Of a stretch of 64,000 nt of DNA, positions 35,769-44,772 are shown in pieces (position 1 is the first letter of the stretch; each line of letters starts with the position of its first letter). A program made the translations under genes and the position numbers. Below the pieces are notes generated by a model. The model saw only the letters and a list, made by a program, of their open reading frames with translations, did not search any database and was not told where the DNA came from. The DNA is from QHXW01 sp963768075 (GTDB lineage: Bacteria > Acidobacteriota > Terriglobia > Bryobacterales > Bryobacteraceae). The DNA is taken from positions 455,656-519,655 of the forward strand of contig CAVYHD010000002.1 in assembly GCA_963768075.1 (NCBI GenBank). Direction: 5' to 3'.

Positions 35769-36647
35769 GTGAAAGTTGCCTTCTTCGGTGCCGGAAACAT
35801 GGGAGAACCCATGGCCCGCAACCTGCTGCGCGCGGGTCATGAGGTGACTGTCTACAATCGCACGCGCGAAAAGGTTGCGCCACTGGCGACCGCCGGCGCG
35901 CGCATCGCCGACTCTCCGGCAGCCGCCGCAAAAGGAGTCGATGCCGCGATCACCATGCTGGCGAATGACCAGGCGGTGCGAGACATCATGCTCGGCGCCG
36001 CCCTCGACGCACTCCGGGCGGGCGCAGTGCACATGTGCACCAGCACCATCAGCGTTGCGTTTTCCAAAGAACTCGCGGCGGCGCATGCAGCGCGTGGCCA
36101 GGGGTATATCTCCACGCCGGTACTCGGCAGGCCGGAGGCCGCTGCCGGCAAACAGCTCTGGGTCATGGCCGCCGGACCCAAGGATCAACTCGAGCGCTGC
36201 CGTCCCCTCATGGAGGCCATCGGCCGCGGAGTTTCCATCATGGGAGAGCAGCCCTGGCAGGCGAATCTCGTCAAGATCGCTGCCAACTTCATGCTGGCAT
36301 CCATGCTCGAGGCCATGGCCGAATCGTCCGCGCTGGTGCGCAAGTCCGGCCTGGATGCGCATGCCTTCTTCGACGTTCTGAGCGCAATCTTCAACTCTCC
36401 CGTGTATACGACCTACGGCAAAATCATCGCCGATCAGCAGTTCGACCCCGCCGGATTCCGCCTGGTTCTCGGCCTGAAAGACATTACCCTTGCCCTCGAA
36501 GCAGCCGGCGGGGAACATGTTCCCCTGCCAATCGCCAGCCTGATTCGTGATCGCTACCTGGACGCCATCGCGCATGGCCGGGGTGACGCCGATTGGTCCG
36601 CCCTAGCCGAAGTTGCCGCCCGCTCCGCCGGAATTGAGACCGCCTGA
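35769..36647 (+). CDS. NAD(P)-dependent 3-hydroxyisobutyrate dehydrogenase-like oxidoreductase
   Basis: Protein of 292 residues of the beta-hydroxyacid dehydrogenase family. GTG start at 35769 after AAGGAG. Rossmann motif KVAFFGAGNMGEPMARNL with GxGxxG; STISVAFSKELAAAHAARGQ (substrate region, where the classic has DxST); catalytic Lys region in WQANLVKIAANFMLASMLEA; C-terminal FRLVLGLKDITLALEAA. Such enzymes reduce or oxidise small beta-hydroxy acids or glyoxylate derivatives. Substrate unknown. Likely in one unit with the aminotransferase-like gene 48 bases on. Confidence 0.9.
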   Translation: MKVAFFGAGNMGEPMARNLLRAGHEVTVYNRTREKVAPLATAGARIADSPAAAAKGVDAAITMLANDQAVRDIMLGAALDALRAGAVHMCTSTISVAFSKELAAAHAARGQGYISTPVLGRPEAAAGKQLWVMAAGPKDQLERCRPLMEAIGRGVSIMGEQPWQANLVKIAANFMLASMLEAMAESSALVRKSGLDAHAFFDVLSAIFNSPVYTTYGKIIADQQFDPAGFRLVLGLKDITLALEAAGGEHVPLPIASLIRDRYLDAIAHGRGDADWSALAEVAARSAGIETA

Positions 36648-36695
36648 TACAATCGGACCGTCGGATTTTCTGCCAACTCTGAAGGGAGGCTGACC

Positions 36696-38018
36696 ATGCA
36701 TCGACGGACTTTCCTTGCCGGAGCCGCTGCTGCCGCAACCGCGGCCGGGAACACACCGAAATTGGCGATCGAAGGCGGCGCGCCGGTCCGCGAAACGCCG
36801 CTCCACGCGGACTTCTGGGGCACTTCGTTCTATGGCGACGAGGAAACCCGCGAGCTAACCGACGTCGTCAAGGTGCGCCGCCCTTTCCGCTGGTATGGGC
36901 CAGGTAAGGAACCACCACAGAAAGTCGCGGCCTTTGAGAAGGAATTCGCGCGGCGCATGCAATCGCGTTACGCTCTCGCGGTGACCTCCGGTTCGGCGGC
37001 GCTCCAGGCCGCGGTGGCAGCGGTCGGAATCGGTCCCGGCGATGAAGTGATTCTCCCCGCGTGGACCTGGCATTCGTGCTTCAATGCCATCGTGCTTGCC
37101 GGCGCGCTGCCCGTCTTCGCCGAGATCGATGAGTCCTTTAACATCGATCCGGCCGATATCGAAGCCAAGATCACGCCGCAAACCAAGCTCATCATGGCCG
37201 TGCACCTGCAAGGCAACCCGGCCGATATGGATCGCGTTCTCGAAATCGCCAAACGTCATCGCATTCGTGTGCTGGAAGATTGCGCTCAATCCGTCGGCGC
37301 GAGTTACAAAGGCCATCCCGTGGGTTCCATGGCCGATATCGGGATCTACAGCATGCAGATCAACAAGACCATCACGTCGGGAGAGGGCGGCGCCGTCGTC
37401 ACCAACGATCCCGTGCTTTTCGAGCGTGCCAGCCGCTATCACGATCTTGGAAGTCTCCGGCCGCTGCACGAGCAAATCGCGGGCGGCGCGAAAGGCGACT
37501 CCTTTGCCGGCAGCCAGTTCCGCATGAGCGAATTCACCGGCGGCGTGCTGCTGGCTCAGTTGGGAAAGCTCGACCGCATCGTGCAATCCGTGCAGTCGAG
37601 CGCCCGCCGCGTCTATGACGGCATTCGCGACCTCCCGGGCCTCAAACTCCGTCACCTGCCCGATCCGCAAGGCGAGCTGGGTACAGCCGTCTTCCTTGGT
37701 TTCGAAAGCCAAGCGCAGTGCGAGCGCTACCGTGCGGCCATGAAGGCGGAGAACGTTCCCGCATCGCTGCCCGGCGGGTCTGCCATCCTGCCTGTGCAGC
37801 CCCACGTCGAGCATAAGCGCACGGTGCATCCTGCCTGGCCTTCGTTCACTTCCGAGCGTGGCCGTTCCATCCAATACGGCGCAGCATGCTGCCCGCGCAC
37901 CCTCGATATTCTCAGCCGCTTCGCCGGCGTTTCGCTCGATCCCACGTTCACCGTCAAGGACACTGACGATATCGTCGCGGCAATCCATAAGGTCTATCCA
38001 CAGGTGGTGCGAGCTTAG
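36696..38018 (+). CDS. DegT/DnrJ/EryC1/StrS aminotransferase-family protein with Tat-like signal
   Basis: Protein of 440 residues. The ATG at 36696 follows GGGAGGC. The first 25 residues (MHRRTFLAGAAAAATAAG) look like a Tat signal, odd for this family, which normally works on nucleotide sugars in the cytoplasm. The PLP-enzyme core follows: YALAVTSGSAALQAAVAAVG, GDEVILPAWTWHSCFNAIV, RVLEDCAQSVGASYKGHPVG and the PLP Lys in MQINKTITSGEGGAVVTND. PLP-fold proteins can be exported folded by Tat. Family members include sugar aminotransferases and non-transaminating relatives. The cytochrome P460 gene begins 2 bases after its stop. Confidence 0.9.
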   Translation: MHRRTFLAGAAAAATAAGNTPKLAIEGGAPVRETPLHADFWGTSFYGDEETRELTDVVKVRRPFRWYGPGKEPPQKVAAFEKEFARRMQSRYALAVTSGSAALQAAVAAVGIGPGDEVILPAWTWHSCFNAIVLAGALPVFAEIDESFNIDPADIEAKITPQTKLIMAVHLQGNPADMDRVLEIAKRHRIRVLEDCAQSVGASYKGHPVGSMADIGIYSMQINKTITSGEGGAVVTNDPVLFERASRYHDLGSLRPLHEQIAGGAKGDSFAGSQFRMSEFTGGVLLAQLGKLDRIVQSVQSSARRVYDGIRDLPGLKLRHLPDPQGELGTAVFLGFESQAQCERYRAAMKAENVPASLPGGSAILPVQPHVEHKRTVHPAWPSFTSERGRSIQYGAACCPRTLDILSRFAGVSLDPTFTVKDTDDIVAAIHKVYPQVVRA

Positions 38019-38020
38019 CC

Positions 38021-38539
38021 ATGCTTAATCGCTTACTTTTCGTCTGCATCGTTTTCACCGCCGCCGTCAAGGTCGGCTCGTCCGGCGATTCGCCCGCGCC
38101 CACGGCGGACCGGGTTGGTTTTCCGAAAAATTATCAAGATACATGGAAAAAGCTCCGGACGGTTGATGACAAGGACGGTAAGACCGTGAAGTTCGTCTAC
38201 GCCAACGGTGCCGCGGCGTCCCGTCAGACTGGCGATTATCCCTACGGTTCCATCCTGGTCATGGAAACGTGGAGTACCGCTCGCGACGCGCAGCAGAAGG
38301 CAGTGTGCGACGAAGCCGGCCATTTCCGCAAGGATCAACTCACCGGATTGCACGTGATGCGTAAAGAGCCCGGCTTCGGCGAAGCGTATCGCGAAAATCG
38401 CTCGGGGGAGTGGGAGTATGTCGAGTACCGGGCCGATGGCAGTTACCTCACGGCGCCCGCGGCTTCCGCGAAATGCGCTTCCTGCCACGTCAAGGCCGCA
38501 GCCAGGGATTTCGTGTTCGGCGGAAGCGCCAAAATGTGA
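38021..38539 (+). CDS. Cytochrome P460-domain protein
   Basis: Protein of 172 residues with a signal segment (MLNRLLFVCIVFTAAVKVGS) and the P460 fold: FPKNYQDTWKKLRTVDDKDG, VKFVYANGAAASRQTGDYPYG and a c-type haem motif CASCH near residues 152-156 in AKCASCHVKAAARDFVF. P460 haems oxidise hydroxylamine or ammonia-derived compounds in nitrifiers, and are of unclear use in heterotrophs. Periplasmic. It is the last gene of the oxidoreductase/DegT/P460 set and converges on the ABC permease gene. Confidence 0.87.
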   Translation: MLNRLLFVCIVFTAAVKVGSSGDSPAPTADRVGFPKNYQDTWKKLRTVDDKDGKTVKFVYANGAAASRQTGDYPYGSILVMETWSTARDAQQKAVCDEAGHFRKDQLTGLHVMRKEPGFGEAYRENRSGEWEYVEYRADGSYLTAPAASAKCASCHVKAAARDFVFGGSAKM

Positions 38540-38540
38540 A

Positions 38541-41500
38541 TTACTCCGAGCGCAGTGACGCAATAAGCGGCTGCCGAACCATAATCAACGTGGCCGCCGA
38601 TACCGCCCCCAGGCCGACCGCGAGAATAAGGGCGAGCCAGCCCGCCATCGATTCTGCGGCGACATTCCCACCTCGCGACGTAATCGCCGGAATGATCGCG
38701 ACAAGCGCGCAAGCCGTACCGATCACCAGCCCGCCGATCAAGATCAGCAGATTCTCCGCCAGGATCATCGCCGCGAGGTTCGACCTCCGGTAGCCGACCG
38801 CCGTCAGCAGCGCGAGTTCACGTCGCCGCTCCAGCACGTTGCGCGCCAGCACCGCCGCCAGACCCACCGTGCCGAGCAACAAACCCAGCGCGCCGAGGGT
38901 CTGGAATGTCGAGAGATAAGTATTCTCCACCCGATGGTACGCGGCCAGCCGCTCCGCGGTCGACGTCACATCGAAATCGTAATCAGCGAGCGCACTATCG
39001 AGCGGACCTGTGACTGCGGCCGCCCTTCCCGCCGGAGGATCGATGAGAAAGAACCGGTACCCCGGCTGATCCGGAAATACGCGCACGAAGTTGGCCTCCG
39101 AGATGAGCAGCTCGCCCTGGAAGATGCTATCGGCCAGCGCCGCAACCAGCCGCAGCCGTACCGGACGGTCGCCGCTCGCGATGACGATGTCCTCACCCAG
39201 CTTGCGATGCAGCACGTAGGTCATCGAGTTGGCGTCGGCAATCGCCGGAATCGCGCCATCGCGCAACGGTGACTCCAGCAGCAGCCACGGGTTGCGCTTC
39301 TCGGCGTCCGTGCCGGCGAGCGCTTCCTGAAATGAGAAGCGGCCGCGCGAGAGGAAGTCGCCGGTCGGCGCGAGAATGCGTGGATTGCGCGGCTGGTAGA
39401 GGTTGAGGCAGCTGGTGTCATCGCCGGGCCGCAGCCGGAACAGCGTGAACCGAACACCGTCGAGCGCGGGATCCGTCAGGTTCAGCGCCTCTCTGCCCGG
39501 CGTAGTGTTCGGATTGTGAATGAGCGGCAGCAGGGATTCCGCCATCAATGCAAAACCGCCGGTGCCGGACTTCGGATCGAGCAGCGGCCGCTCGTCGAGC
39601 CGGAAAGCATCCACGGCAATGATGAGGAAGGTTGCGCTGGCGATGAGCGCAGTACACAGAATGCTGCGGCCCGGCCGCCACGCCGCGTTGCGAAAACCCA
39701 GCGAGGCAATGCCGTGGAGGCCGCTTACCCCGCGCCGGTTCAGCCAGGCGCGCCCTTCGAACAGTGCCGCCGCCAACAGCAGGACGCCGCCGCCGAAAAA
39801 GCTTCCCACGGCGCCAATCCAGCGCGTGCCCGCAAGAAGCCCGAGTCCAAGCACGGCACACGCAAGCCCGATCCAGGCCGGAGCTTTGCTCTCCAGCCGG
39901 CGCGCCGTCATCAATCCGCGCGGCGTAATGTGCCGCAGCCCGCGCAGCGTCCACCAGATGCACAGCAGCGCCACACCGAAGCCCGTGCCCGCCCCGATCC
40001 CCAGCGCCGATGGCGTCACATGCAAAGAGAGCAGCCTGGTTCCCACGGCTCCCGACCAACTGGTGCGCAGACCCAGCATCACCAGTGCCCCGTAGCCCGC
40101 CGCGCCCGCAATCCCCAGTACCGAACCGGCCAGCGCCAGCACACCGCCTTCCATCAGGAATACGTTGCGAATCGATGGCATCCGGAAATCCCATGGCGCG
40201 CAGCATCCCGATCTCTCGCAAGCGTTGCTCGATGCTGAGCCGAAAGAACAGCGACCCGAGCAAGAGCGCCGCCGCCATCAGGAAGAAACTGAAGTAAACG
40301 AAATATTCGCCGAAATCCGTTGCCCCATCGGATGCCGCCAGCGCCTGCGCGCGCACCGCGTACACCGCGAAGCCTGCCGCCATCGGATCGAGCGCCGCGC
40401 GAAGCTGGCTCGCCAATCCTTCGGCCTCACCGTGCAGGCGAATCGATGTAAGCTTGCCGAAGCGCGATCCCCACAGCCTCTGCCCTGCTGCGAGCGGTAG
40501 AAAAGCCTTGGGCGTAGTTCGGTAGCGCTTCCAGTACTCGTCGTCGCGCGGCCTCACGCGTTTCAGATCGATCGGAAATGGCGGGTCCCAATCGTGCAGG
40601 CTCGCGGATTGCGTGATGCCCGGATAGTCCGGCGCGAAATCGCGGTCCCCCGCGGCGCCTGTTATCGGCAAAATGCCCGCCAGTGGAAACTGTGCGGACG
40701 CACTGCGGAGCTGGCCGTCGCTGGCCCATGTGTAGTAGTCGAGCGCCACGGTATCGCCAACCCGCGCCCCTAGATCTTTCGCCGCCCAGTCGTTCAGCAG
40801 AATGCCCGGCTGTTGTGCGCCCGTAAAAAACGCGTCATCCGCCGTTACGAGCGAATACGGAATCTCACGCGATCCAATGCGAATTGTGTTAGCCAGGTAG
40901 GTAAGGACCAGTTCCGCGCGTACTCCCAGCTTGCGCGCGGTATCAACGGCCGCGTTGGCGATCCCGTCACTCAAGACCGCGCTCGTGGATTCGAGTGAAA
41001 CGCCGCGCTGCGCATCGAGCGGCCGTAATGTCAGCCCGAGGTCTTCGAGTACATACCGTTCCCGCAGCAGCTTCTCGATTGGTGCGGCAGCCGGCTCGCC
41101 CGCGATGAGGATCGTGTTGACCTTGCCCGGTTGGCCGAGATCGCGCGCCAACCTGCCGAGTGGCACAAAGATCGCGCGCACGGAGCCCTGCCGGGGACGA
41201 AGCGAAAACTCTCCGAGCGCGGAGGCGGCCAGTGGTTCCCGAGCCGTGAATCGTAGCGTGCGGCCCACGTCTTCCTTACGGCCATGCAGCGATTCAAGCG
41301 GAATCGCCGACGGTTTCTCGACCCGCAGCAGAATCGTATCGCCCGGCTTTGCCCCTAGATCTTCCGCGAGCGCCGCGCTCATCGCGGGCAGTTCCGGCGC
41401 GTCCACTCCGTGAAATTTCCAGAAGCGCTCGTCCACTCCGTAAACCTGGACCCCTGAGGCGCGGCGATGGTTGGCTTCATGCGTGACCATGCCCTCGAAG

Positions 41501-41763
41501 GCGATGAGCGGGCATGCCGAAAAGGGTTGCCCTTGAGCGAGATGATCGCCGAGTTGCCCCGGGAAAAAATTGACGGCGGAGATGACGGTGTCGGTTCCAC
41601 CGATGCGGCCGAGCACCAGATCGCGAAGACTCGCCCGCACCGAATCCCCCACCACCAGCGCCCCCGCGAGCACGGCAACCGCCGTAGCCACTCCCAGAAT
41701 CACAACCAGATTTGTTCGCTTGTAGTAAGTAAGACTGCGGCGAACCAGCGTGGCTTTGCGCAT
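38541..41763 (-). CDS. ABC exporter permease, FtsX/MacB type (one frameshift)
   Basis: Large permease of about 1073 residues. N-terminus RKATLVRRSLTYYKRTNLVV and VILGVATAVAVLAGALVVGD, then a big periplasmic domain, FtsX core helices (FGEYFVYFSFFLMAAALLLG...QRLREIGMLRAMGF), second FtsX copy at the C-terminus (VLERRRELALLTAVGYRRSN). At about 40185 an extra G (reverse strand C) shifts the frame: MLRAMGF continues as RMPSIRNVFLMEGG in the next frame. Removing it restores the gene. The ATG at 41761-41763 overlaps the upstream stop by 1 base. Works with the ATPase gene two positions upstream. Confidence 0.88.
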
Positions 41764-42173
41764 CAGTAAATGGCCCAGCAACCGGGTGTGATCAGTTCAG
41801 CCAGGTGGCCATCGGGATCACGGAAGTAGATGCTCTTGCCGCCGCGCGGCCATGTGATGCGACTCTCAATCTCCACTCCGTTCTCCGCCGGCTTTGTTTC
41901 CCAAGCCGCCAGGTCAGCCTCGGGAACCGAGAAAGCGAAGTGCTGCTGGCCGGAGCCATCGTGCGGCGGAAGTACGCCGCCGGGAAGCTGCACCGGCTCG
42001 AGCGTACCGCCCTTTTTGAAAAGCAAAAACACTTGGCGGCCTGCCACGCTGAGTGCGCAGAAACGCTGATCGCCTACGAGTTGCTCGAATCCGAAGATGC
42101 GGCGGTAGAACTCGGCCGAGCGCGCCACGTCGTCCACGTATACGCCGCATTCCAGAACTCCCGTGACCTTCAT
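41763..42173 (-). CDS. VOC (glyoxalase/dioxygenase fold) protein
   Basis: Protein of 136 residues with the vicinal-oxygen-chelate fold: VTGVLECGVYVDDVARSAEF YRRIFGFEQL, then HFAFSVPEADLAAW and the C-terminal GKSIYFRDPDGHLAELITPG. Candidate metal ligands are His in QQHFAFS and Glu in HLAELI. Members act on small electrophiles or bind antibiotics such as fosfomycin and bleomycin. It lies between an ABC ATPase gene and its permease gene with overlaps of 4 and 1 bases, so it is made together with the transporter. Confidence 0.9.
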   Translation of the reverse strand: MKVTGVLECGVYVDDVARSAEFYRRIFGFEQLVGDQRFCALSVAGRQVFLLFKKGGTLEPVQLPGGVLPPHDGSGQQHFAFSVPEADLAAWETKPAENGVEIESRITWPRGGKSIYFRDPDGHLAELITPGCWAIY

Positions 42174-42853
42174 ACTTTGCTCAGATGACGCTCATTCAGC
42201 GCGAGACGCAGAGGAAACTTTGCCGCGAGCTCCGGGTTATGCGTCACGAGTACAAGGATAGTCTGCTGGCTGCGATGCAGTTCCAGCAGCATGGACGCAA
42301 CGGTCTCGGCCGATTGGTGATCCAGATTTCCGGTGGGCTCGTCGCAAAGCAGCAGCAGTGGCTCGCGAATGAGGGCGCGGGCAATGGCCACCCGCTGCTG
42401 CTCCCCGCCGGAAAGTTCGCCCGGCTTGTGATCCATGCGTTCCCGCAGGCCAACCCGCTCCAGCAGTTGTCGCGCGCGCGCGCCGGAGTCGTTCCGGGTC
42501 TCCGCCACGAGCGTCGGAACCAGCACGTTTTCCAGAACCGAGCACTGCGGCAACAGGCAGTGGTCCTGAAATACGAATCCCACCTCCTTGTTGCGGAACG
42601 CGGCAAGCTGTTTCTCGGGAAGGGTGAATGGATTGTGGCCGTCCAGCGTCACCGTGCCCGCGGTCGGCGGCTCGAGCGCACCGAGGATATAGAGCAGCGT
42701 ACTCTTTCCGCTGCCGGAAGGTCCCATGATGGCAACCGCATCGCCGCGCGAGAGCGACAGTGAAACGTCAGAAAGAATCTCAAGCGGTCCCCGCGGAGTC
42801 GTGTAACTCTTCGAGACTTGCTTGACATCCAGCACTCGGCCATTACACCACAT
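42170..42853 (-). CDS. ABC transporter ATP-binding protein, LolD/MacB type
   Basis: Protein of 227 residues: Walker A GPSGSGKST, Q-loop VGFVFQDHCLLPQ, signature LSGGEQQRVAIARALI, Walker B LLLLCDEPTGNLD and H-loop LVLVTHNPE. Best matches by pattern are LolD/MacB/FtsE ATPases that power FtsX-type permeases. The ATG at 42851-42853 is the likely start; a GTG six codons later is possible. First gene of the ATPase-VOC-permease operon and divergent from the REP-associated transposase gene. Confidence 0.94.
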   Translation of the reverse strand: MWCNGRVLDVKQVSKSYTTPRGPLEILSDVSLSLSRGDAVAIMGPSGSGKSTLLYILGALEPPTAGTVTLDGHNPFTLPEKQLAAFRNKEVGFVFQDHCLLPQCSVLENVLVPTLVAETRNDSGARARQLLERVGLRERMDHKPGELSGGEQQRVAIARALIREPLLLLCDEPTGNLDHQSAETVASMLLELHRSQQTILVLVTHNPELAAKFPLRLALNERHLSKV

Positions 42854-42880
42854 GAGAACTCCCCGTCTTCGAGCGCACCA

Positions 42881-42903
42881 GTGGAATAGGCATTCATGCC
42901 TGT
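42881..42903. repeat. REP-like palindrome, copy 1
   Basis: A 23-base unit, GTGGAATAGGCATTCATGCC plus TGT, with the perfect palindrome core AGGCAT-TC-ATGCCT. It lies just before the ATG of the transposase gene. The identical unit, in the same orientation, lies at 43440-43462 at the other end of that gene. This arrangement, a RAYT gene between copies of its own palindrome, is the known layout for REP/RAYT elements. Confidence 0.9.
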
Positions 42904-42905
42904 GT

Positions 42906-43448
42906 ATGAGCTTCTACCAACGCTCCCTCCCCCACTGGCATCCCGACGGCCCTCCCATTTTTCTAACCTGGCGATTGTTCGGCTCAATGCCATGCTGCGC
43001 CTGCCAGTCTCATGCGCTCAGACCCGGGCATGCTTTCGTCCACATGGACCGGCAACTAGACCGCTCGGACTTCGGTCCAGTCTGGCTAAAGGATGATCGC
43101 GTGGCGACGTGTGTGGCCGGCGCATTCCATTTCGGCCAGGATGAACTGAAGCTGTACGAGTTGCGGTCGTACGTAATCATGCCCAATCACGTTCACCTGT
43201 TGATACGGCCGGCAGCGCGCCTAGCACGAATAACCAAGACCATCAAAGGTTACACGGCGCGAGAAGCGAACAGGATACTGGGCCGCACTGGAAATCCATT
43301 TTGGCAGTTTGAATCCTATGATCACTGGGTTCGGAATGATGTGGAGATGCAGAGGATCGTGAGATACATCGAGCACAATCCCGTGTCCGCGGGTTTCGTG
43401 CCCAACCTCGAACAATGGCCCTGGTCCAGCGCTCACCGAGTGGAATAG
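42906..43448 (+). mobile_element. REP-associated tyrosine transposase (RAYT, Y1 transposase family)
   Basis: Protein of 180 residues of the single-strand HUH/Y1 transposase family. ATG at 42906. N-terminus RSLPHWHPDGPPIFLTWRLF is typical of RAYTs; the HUH metal motif is NHVHLL in SYVIMPNHVHLLI; the catalytic Tyr is likely that of FWQFESYDHWVR; C-terminus RYIEHNPVSAGFV...WPWSSA. RAYTs recognise and cleave REP palindromes. Both flanks carry the same 23-base palindromic unit, and its last three codons (V, E, stop) lie within the right-hand copy. Intact, so possibly active. Confidence 0.92.
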
Positions 43449-43462
43449 GCATTCATGCCTGT
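43440..43462. repeat. REP-like palindrome, copy 2
   Basis: Identical 23-base copy of the unit at 42881-42903, in the same orientation. Its first nine bases, GTG GAA TAG, are also the last codons of the transposase. The copy ends 10 bases after the stop of the convergent glycosyltransferase gene begins (stop at 43453-43455). Confidence 0.9.
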
Positions 43463-44772
43463 ACCGCCTGCCGCCCTTTACGCGCCTGAGCACCTATCTC
43501 GCCGTAAACCCCCACCGCCCTCTTCGCCATAAGCTCAACGCCATAGTGTTCCCGTACTCCCAGGGCTCCCCGGCGCCCCAATTCGTCAGCATGAGCTTGG
43601 TCTCGCCAGAGCGACAAGATCCCTTCGGCCAGGCCGTCGACACTATGCGGCTCCACCAGAATGCCGCCCCCGGTCTTCTCGATGATCTCGGGAAACGCCC
43701 CGTGGCGCGGCTGCACGACAGGCACTTCGTTCGCCATCGCTTCAAGCACGAATATTCCCTTGGGCTCCGCGTAGGGGCCCGGAACCGAGAGTACGTTCAG
43801 GCTGCGGAGAAAGTCCACCTTGTGCGCGCGGTCAAGCGCGCCGCGGTAGCGGAACTCGCCGCCCAGTCCCGCCTGCTTCATCTCCTGCTCAATGCCGCGC
43901 AGATAACCACGGTACTCAGGTGCAAGGTAACCGGCGGCCTCCAGAGTAACGCCGGAGAATTCCGTTTCGCGGCGCAATTTCCGATAAGCTTCGCAGAGCA
44001 CATGCAAACCCTTTTCTGGTACCACGCGCGCAAAGTATCCAACCGTGAAACAGTTGGTGCGAAAACGGAAGCCGGTATCGTAGCCCTTCATGCTGATGCC
44101 GATCGGGACCACATGCATCTTGCGCTCCGGAATCCCAAGGTACCGCGTCATGAATCCCGCATAGTATTCGCTGACCGCGACGAACGCATCCACGGAATCG
44201 ACTTGCTCGCGAATGAGCTTTAGCGCTTCGGTGCGCCAGGGTTCGCCCAGGCCCTCGAGAAACAGGTCCTCTCCCTGAAGCGTGCAAACGACGGGACAGC
44301 CAAGCGCCTCTTTGAGCGGACGCGCGAGCGAGATGAGCAGCGAGTTGGGAATACTGGCGACATTGGGCCGCGGCTCGGTGCCGAGCCACTCCACCAGCTT
44401 GTGAAACTCCTTGCGCTGAGCGCCGTGCTCCCCGCGCAGCATGGAAATCGTAAGTTCGCCGAGTTGCTTCGGGCTGACGGCAATGGAGCGGCGCGCGGCG
44501 GCCTTGAGCGCCGGCAGGGAGTCCCACACGCGATCGAGCCACGCTGGCGTGTGGCGAAAAGCAGCTACGTGCTGTTCCAGGTAAACGCTGATGCCGCCGA
44601 AGAACACGCGCTTCTGGCTGACGTTCGGTTCGTCAGTGAGAGTCGGTGTGTAGAGCGGAACCAGTGTGACGTCGTGGCCTTGGGCCATCAATTCCGCTGC
44701 CAGCGCGTTGTCGCGCAGGCAACTGCCGCAGTACATGCTCGCGGCCCCGGCGGTGATGGCGAGAATCCTCAT
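43453..44772 (-). CDS. Glycosyltransferase family 4 (GT-B fold)
   Basis: Protein of 439 residues that would move a sugar from a nucleotide donor to an unknown acceptor in the cytoplasm. N-terminal Rossmann ITAGAASMYCGSCLRDNALA; a long insert; acceptor/donor boundary VPIGISMKGYDTGF; FTVGYFARVVPEKGLHVLCE; the GT4 E-x7-E-type segment in PKGIFVLEAMANEVPVVQPR HGAFPEII. Related to SqdX/PimA-like enzymes by layout. Its ATG overlaps the stop of the acyl-CoA-reductase-like gene by 4 bases, so it belongs to that operon. Confidence 0.9.
   Translation of the reverse strand: MRILAITAGAASMYCGSCLRDNALAAELMAQGHDVTLVPLYTPTLTDEPNVSQKRVFFGGISVYLEQHVAAFRHTPAWLDRVWDSLPALKAAARRSIAVSPKQLGELTISMLRGEHGAQRKEFHKLVEWLGTEPRPNVASIPNSLLISLARPLKEALGCPVVCTLQGEDLFLEGLGEPWRTEALKLIREQVDSVDAFVAVSEYYAGFMTRYLGIPERKMHVVPIGISMKGYDTGFRFRTNCFTVGYFARVVPEKGLHVLCEAYRKLRRETEFSGVTLEAAGYLAPEYRGYLRGIEQEMKQAGLGGEFRYRGALDRAHKVDFLRSLNVLSVPGPYAEPKGIFVLEAMANEVPVVQPRHGAFPEIIEKTGGGILVEPHSVDGLAEGILSLWRDQAHADELGRRGALGVREHYGVELMAKRAVGVYGEIGAQARKGRQAVQA

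Noticed and set aside
42170..42853. LolCDE lipoprotein exporter
   Set aside because: The ATPase is LolD-like but the permease is a single large two-FtsX-core protein and a VOC gene intervenes, so this name would be too specific.
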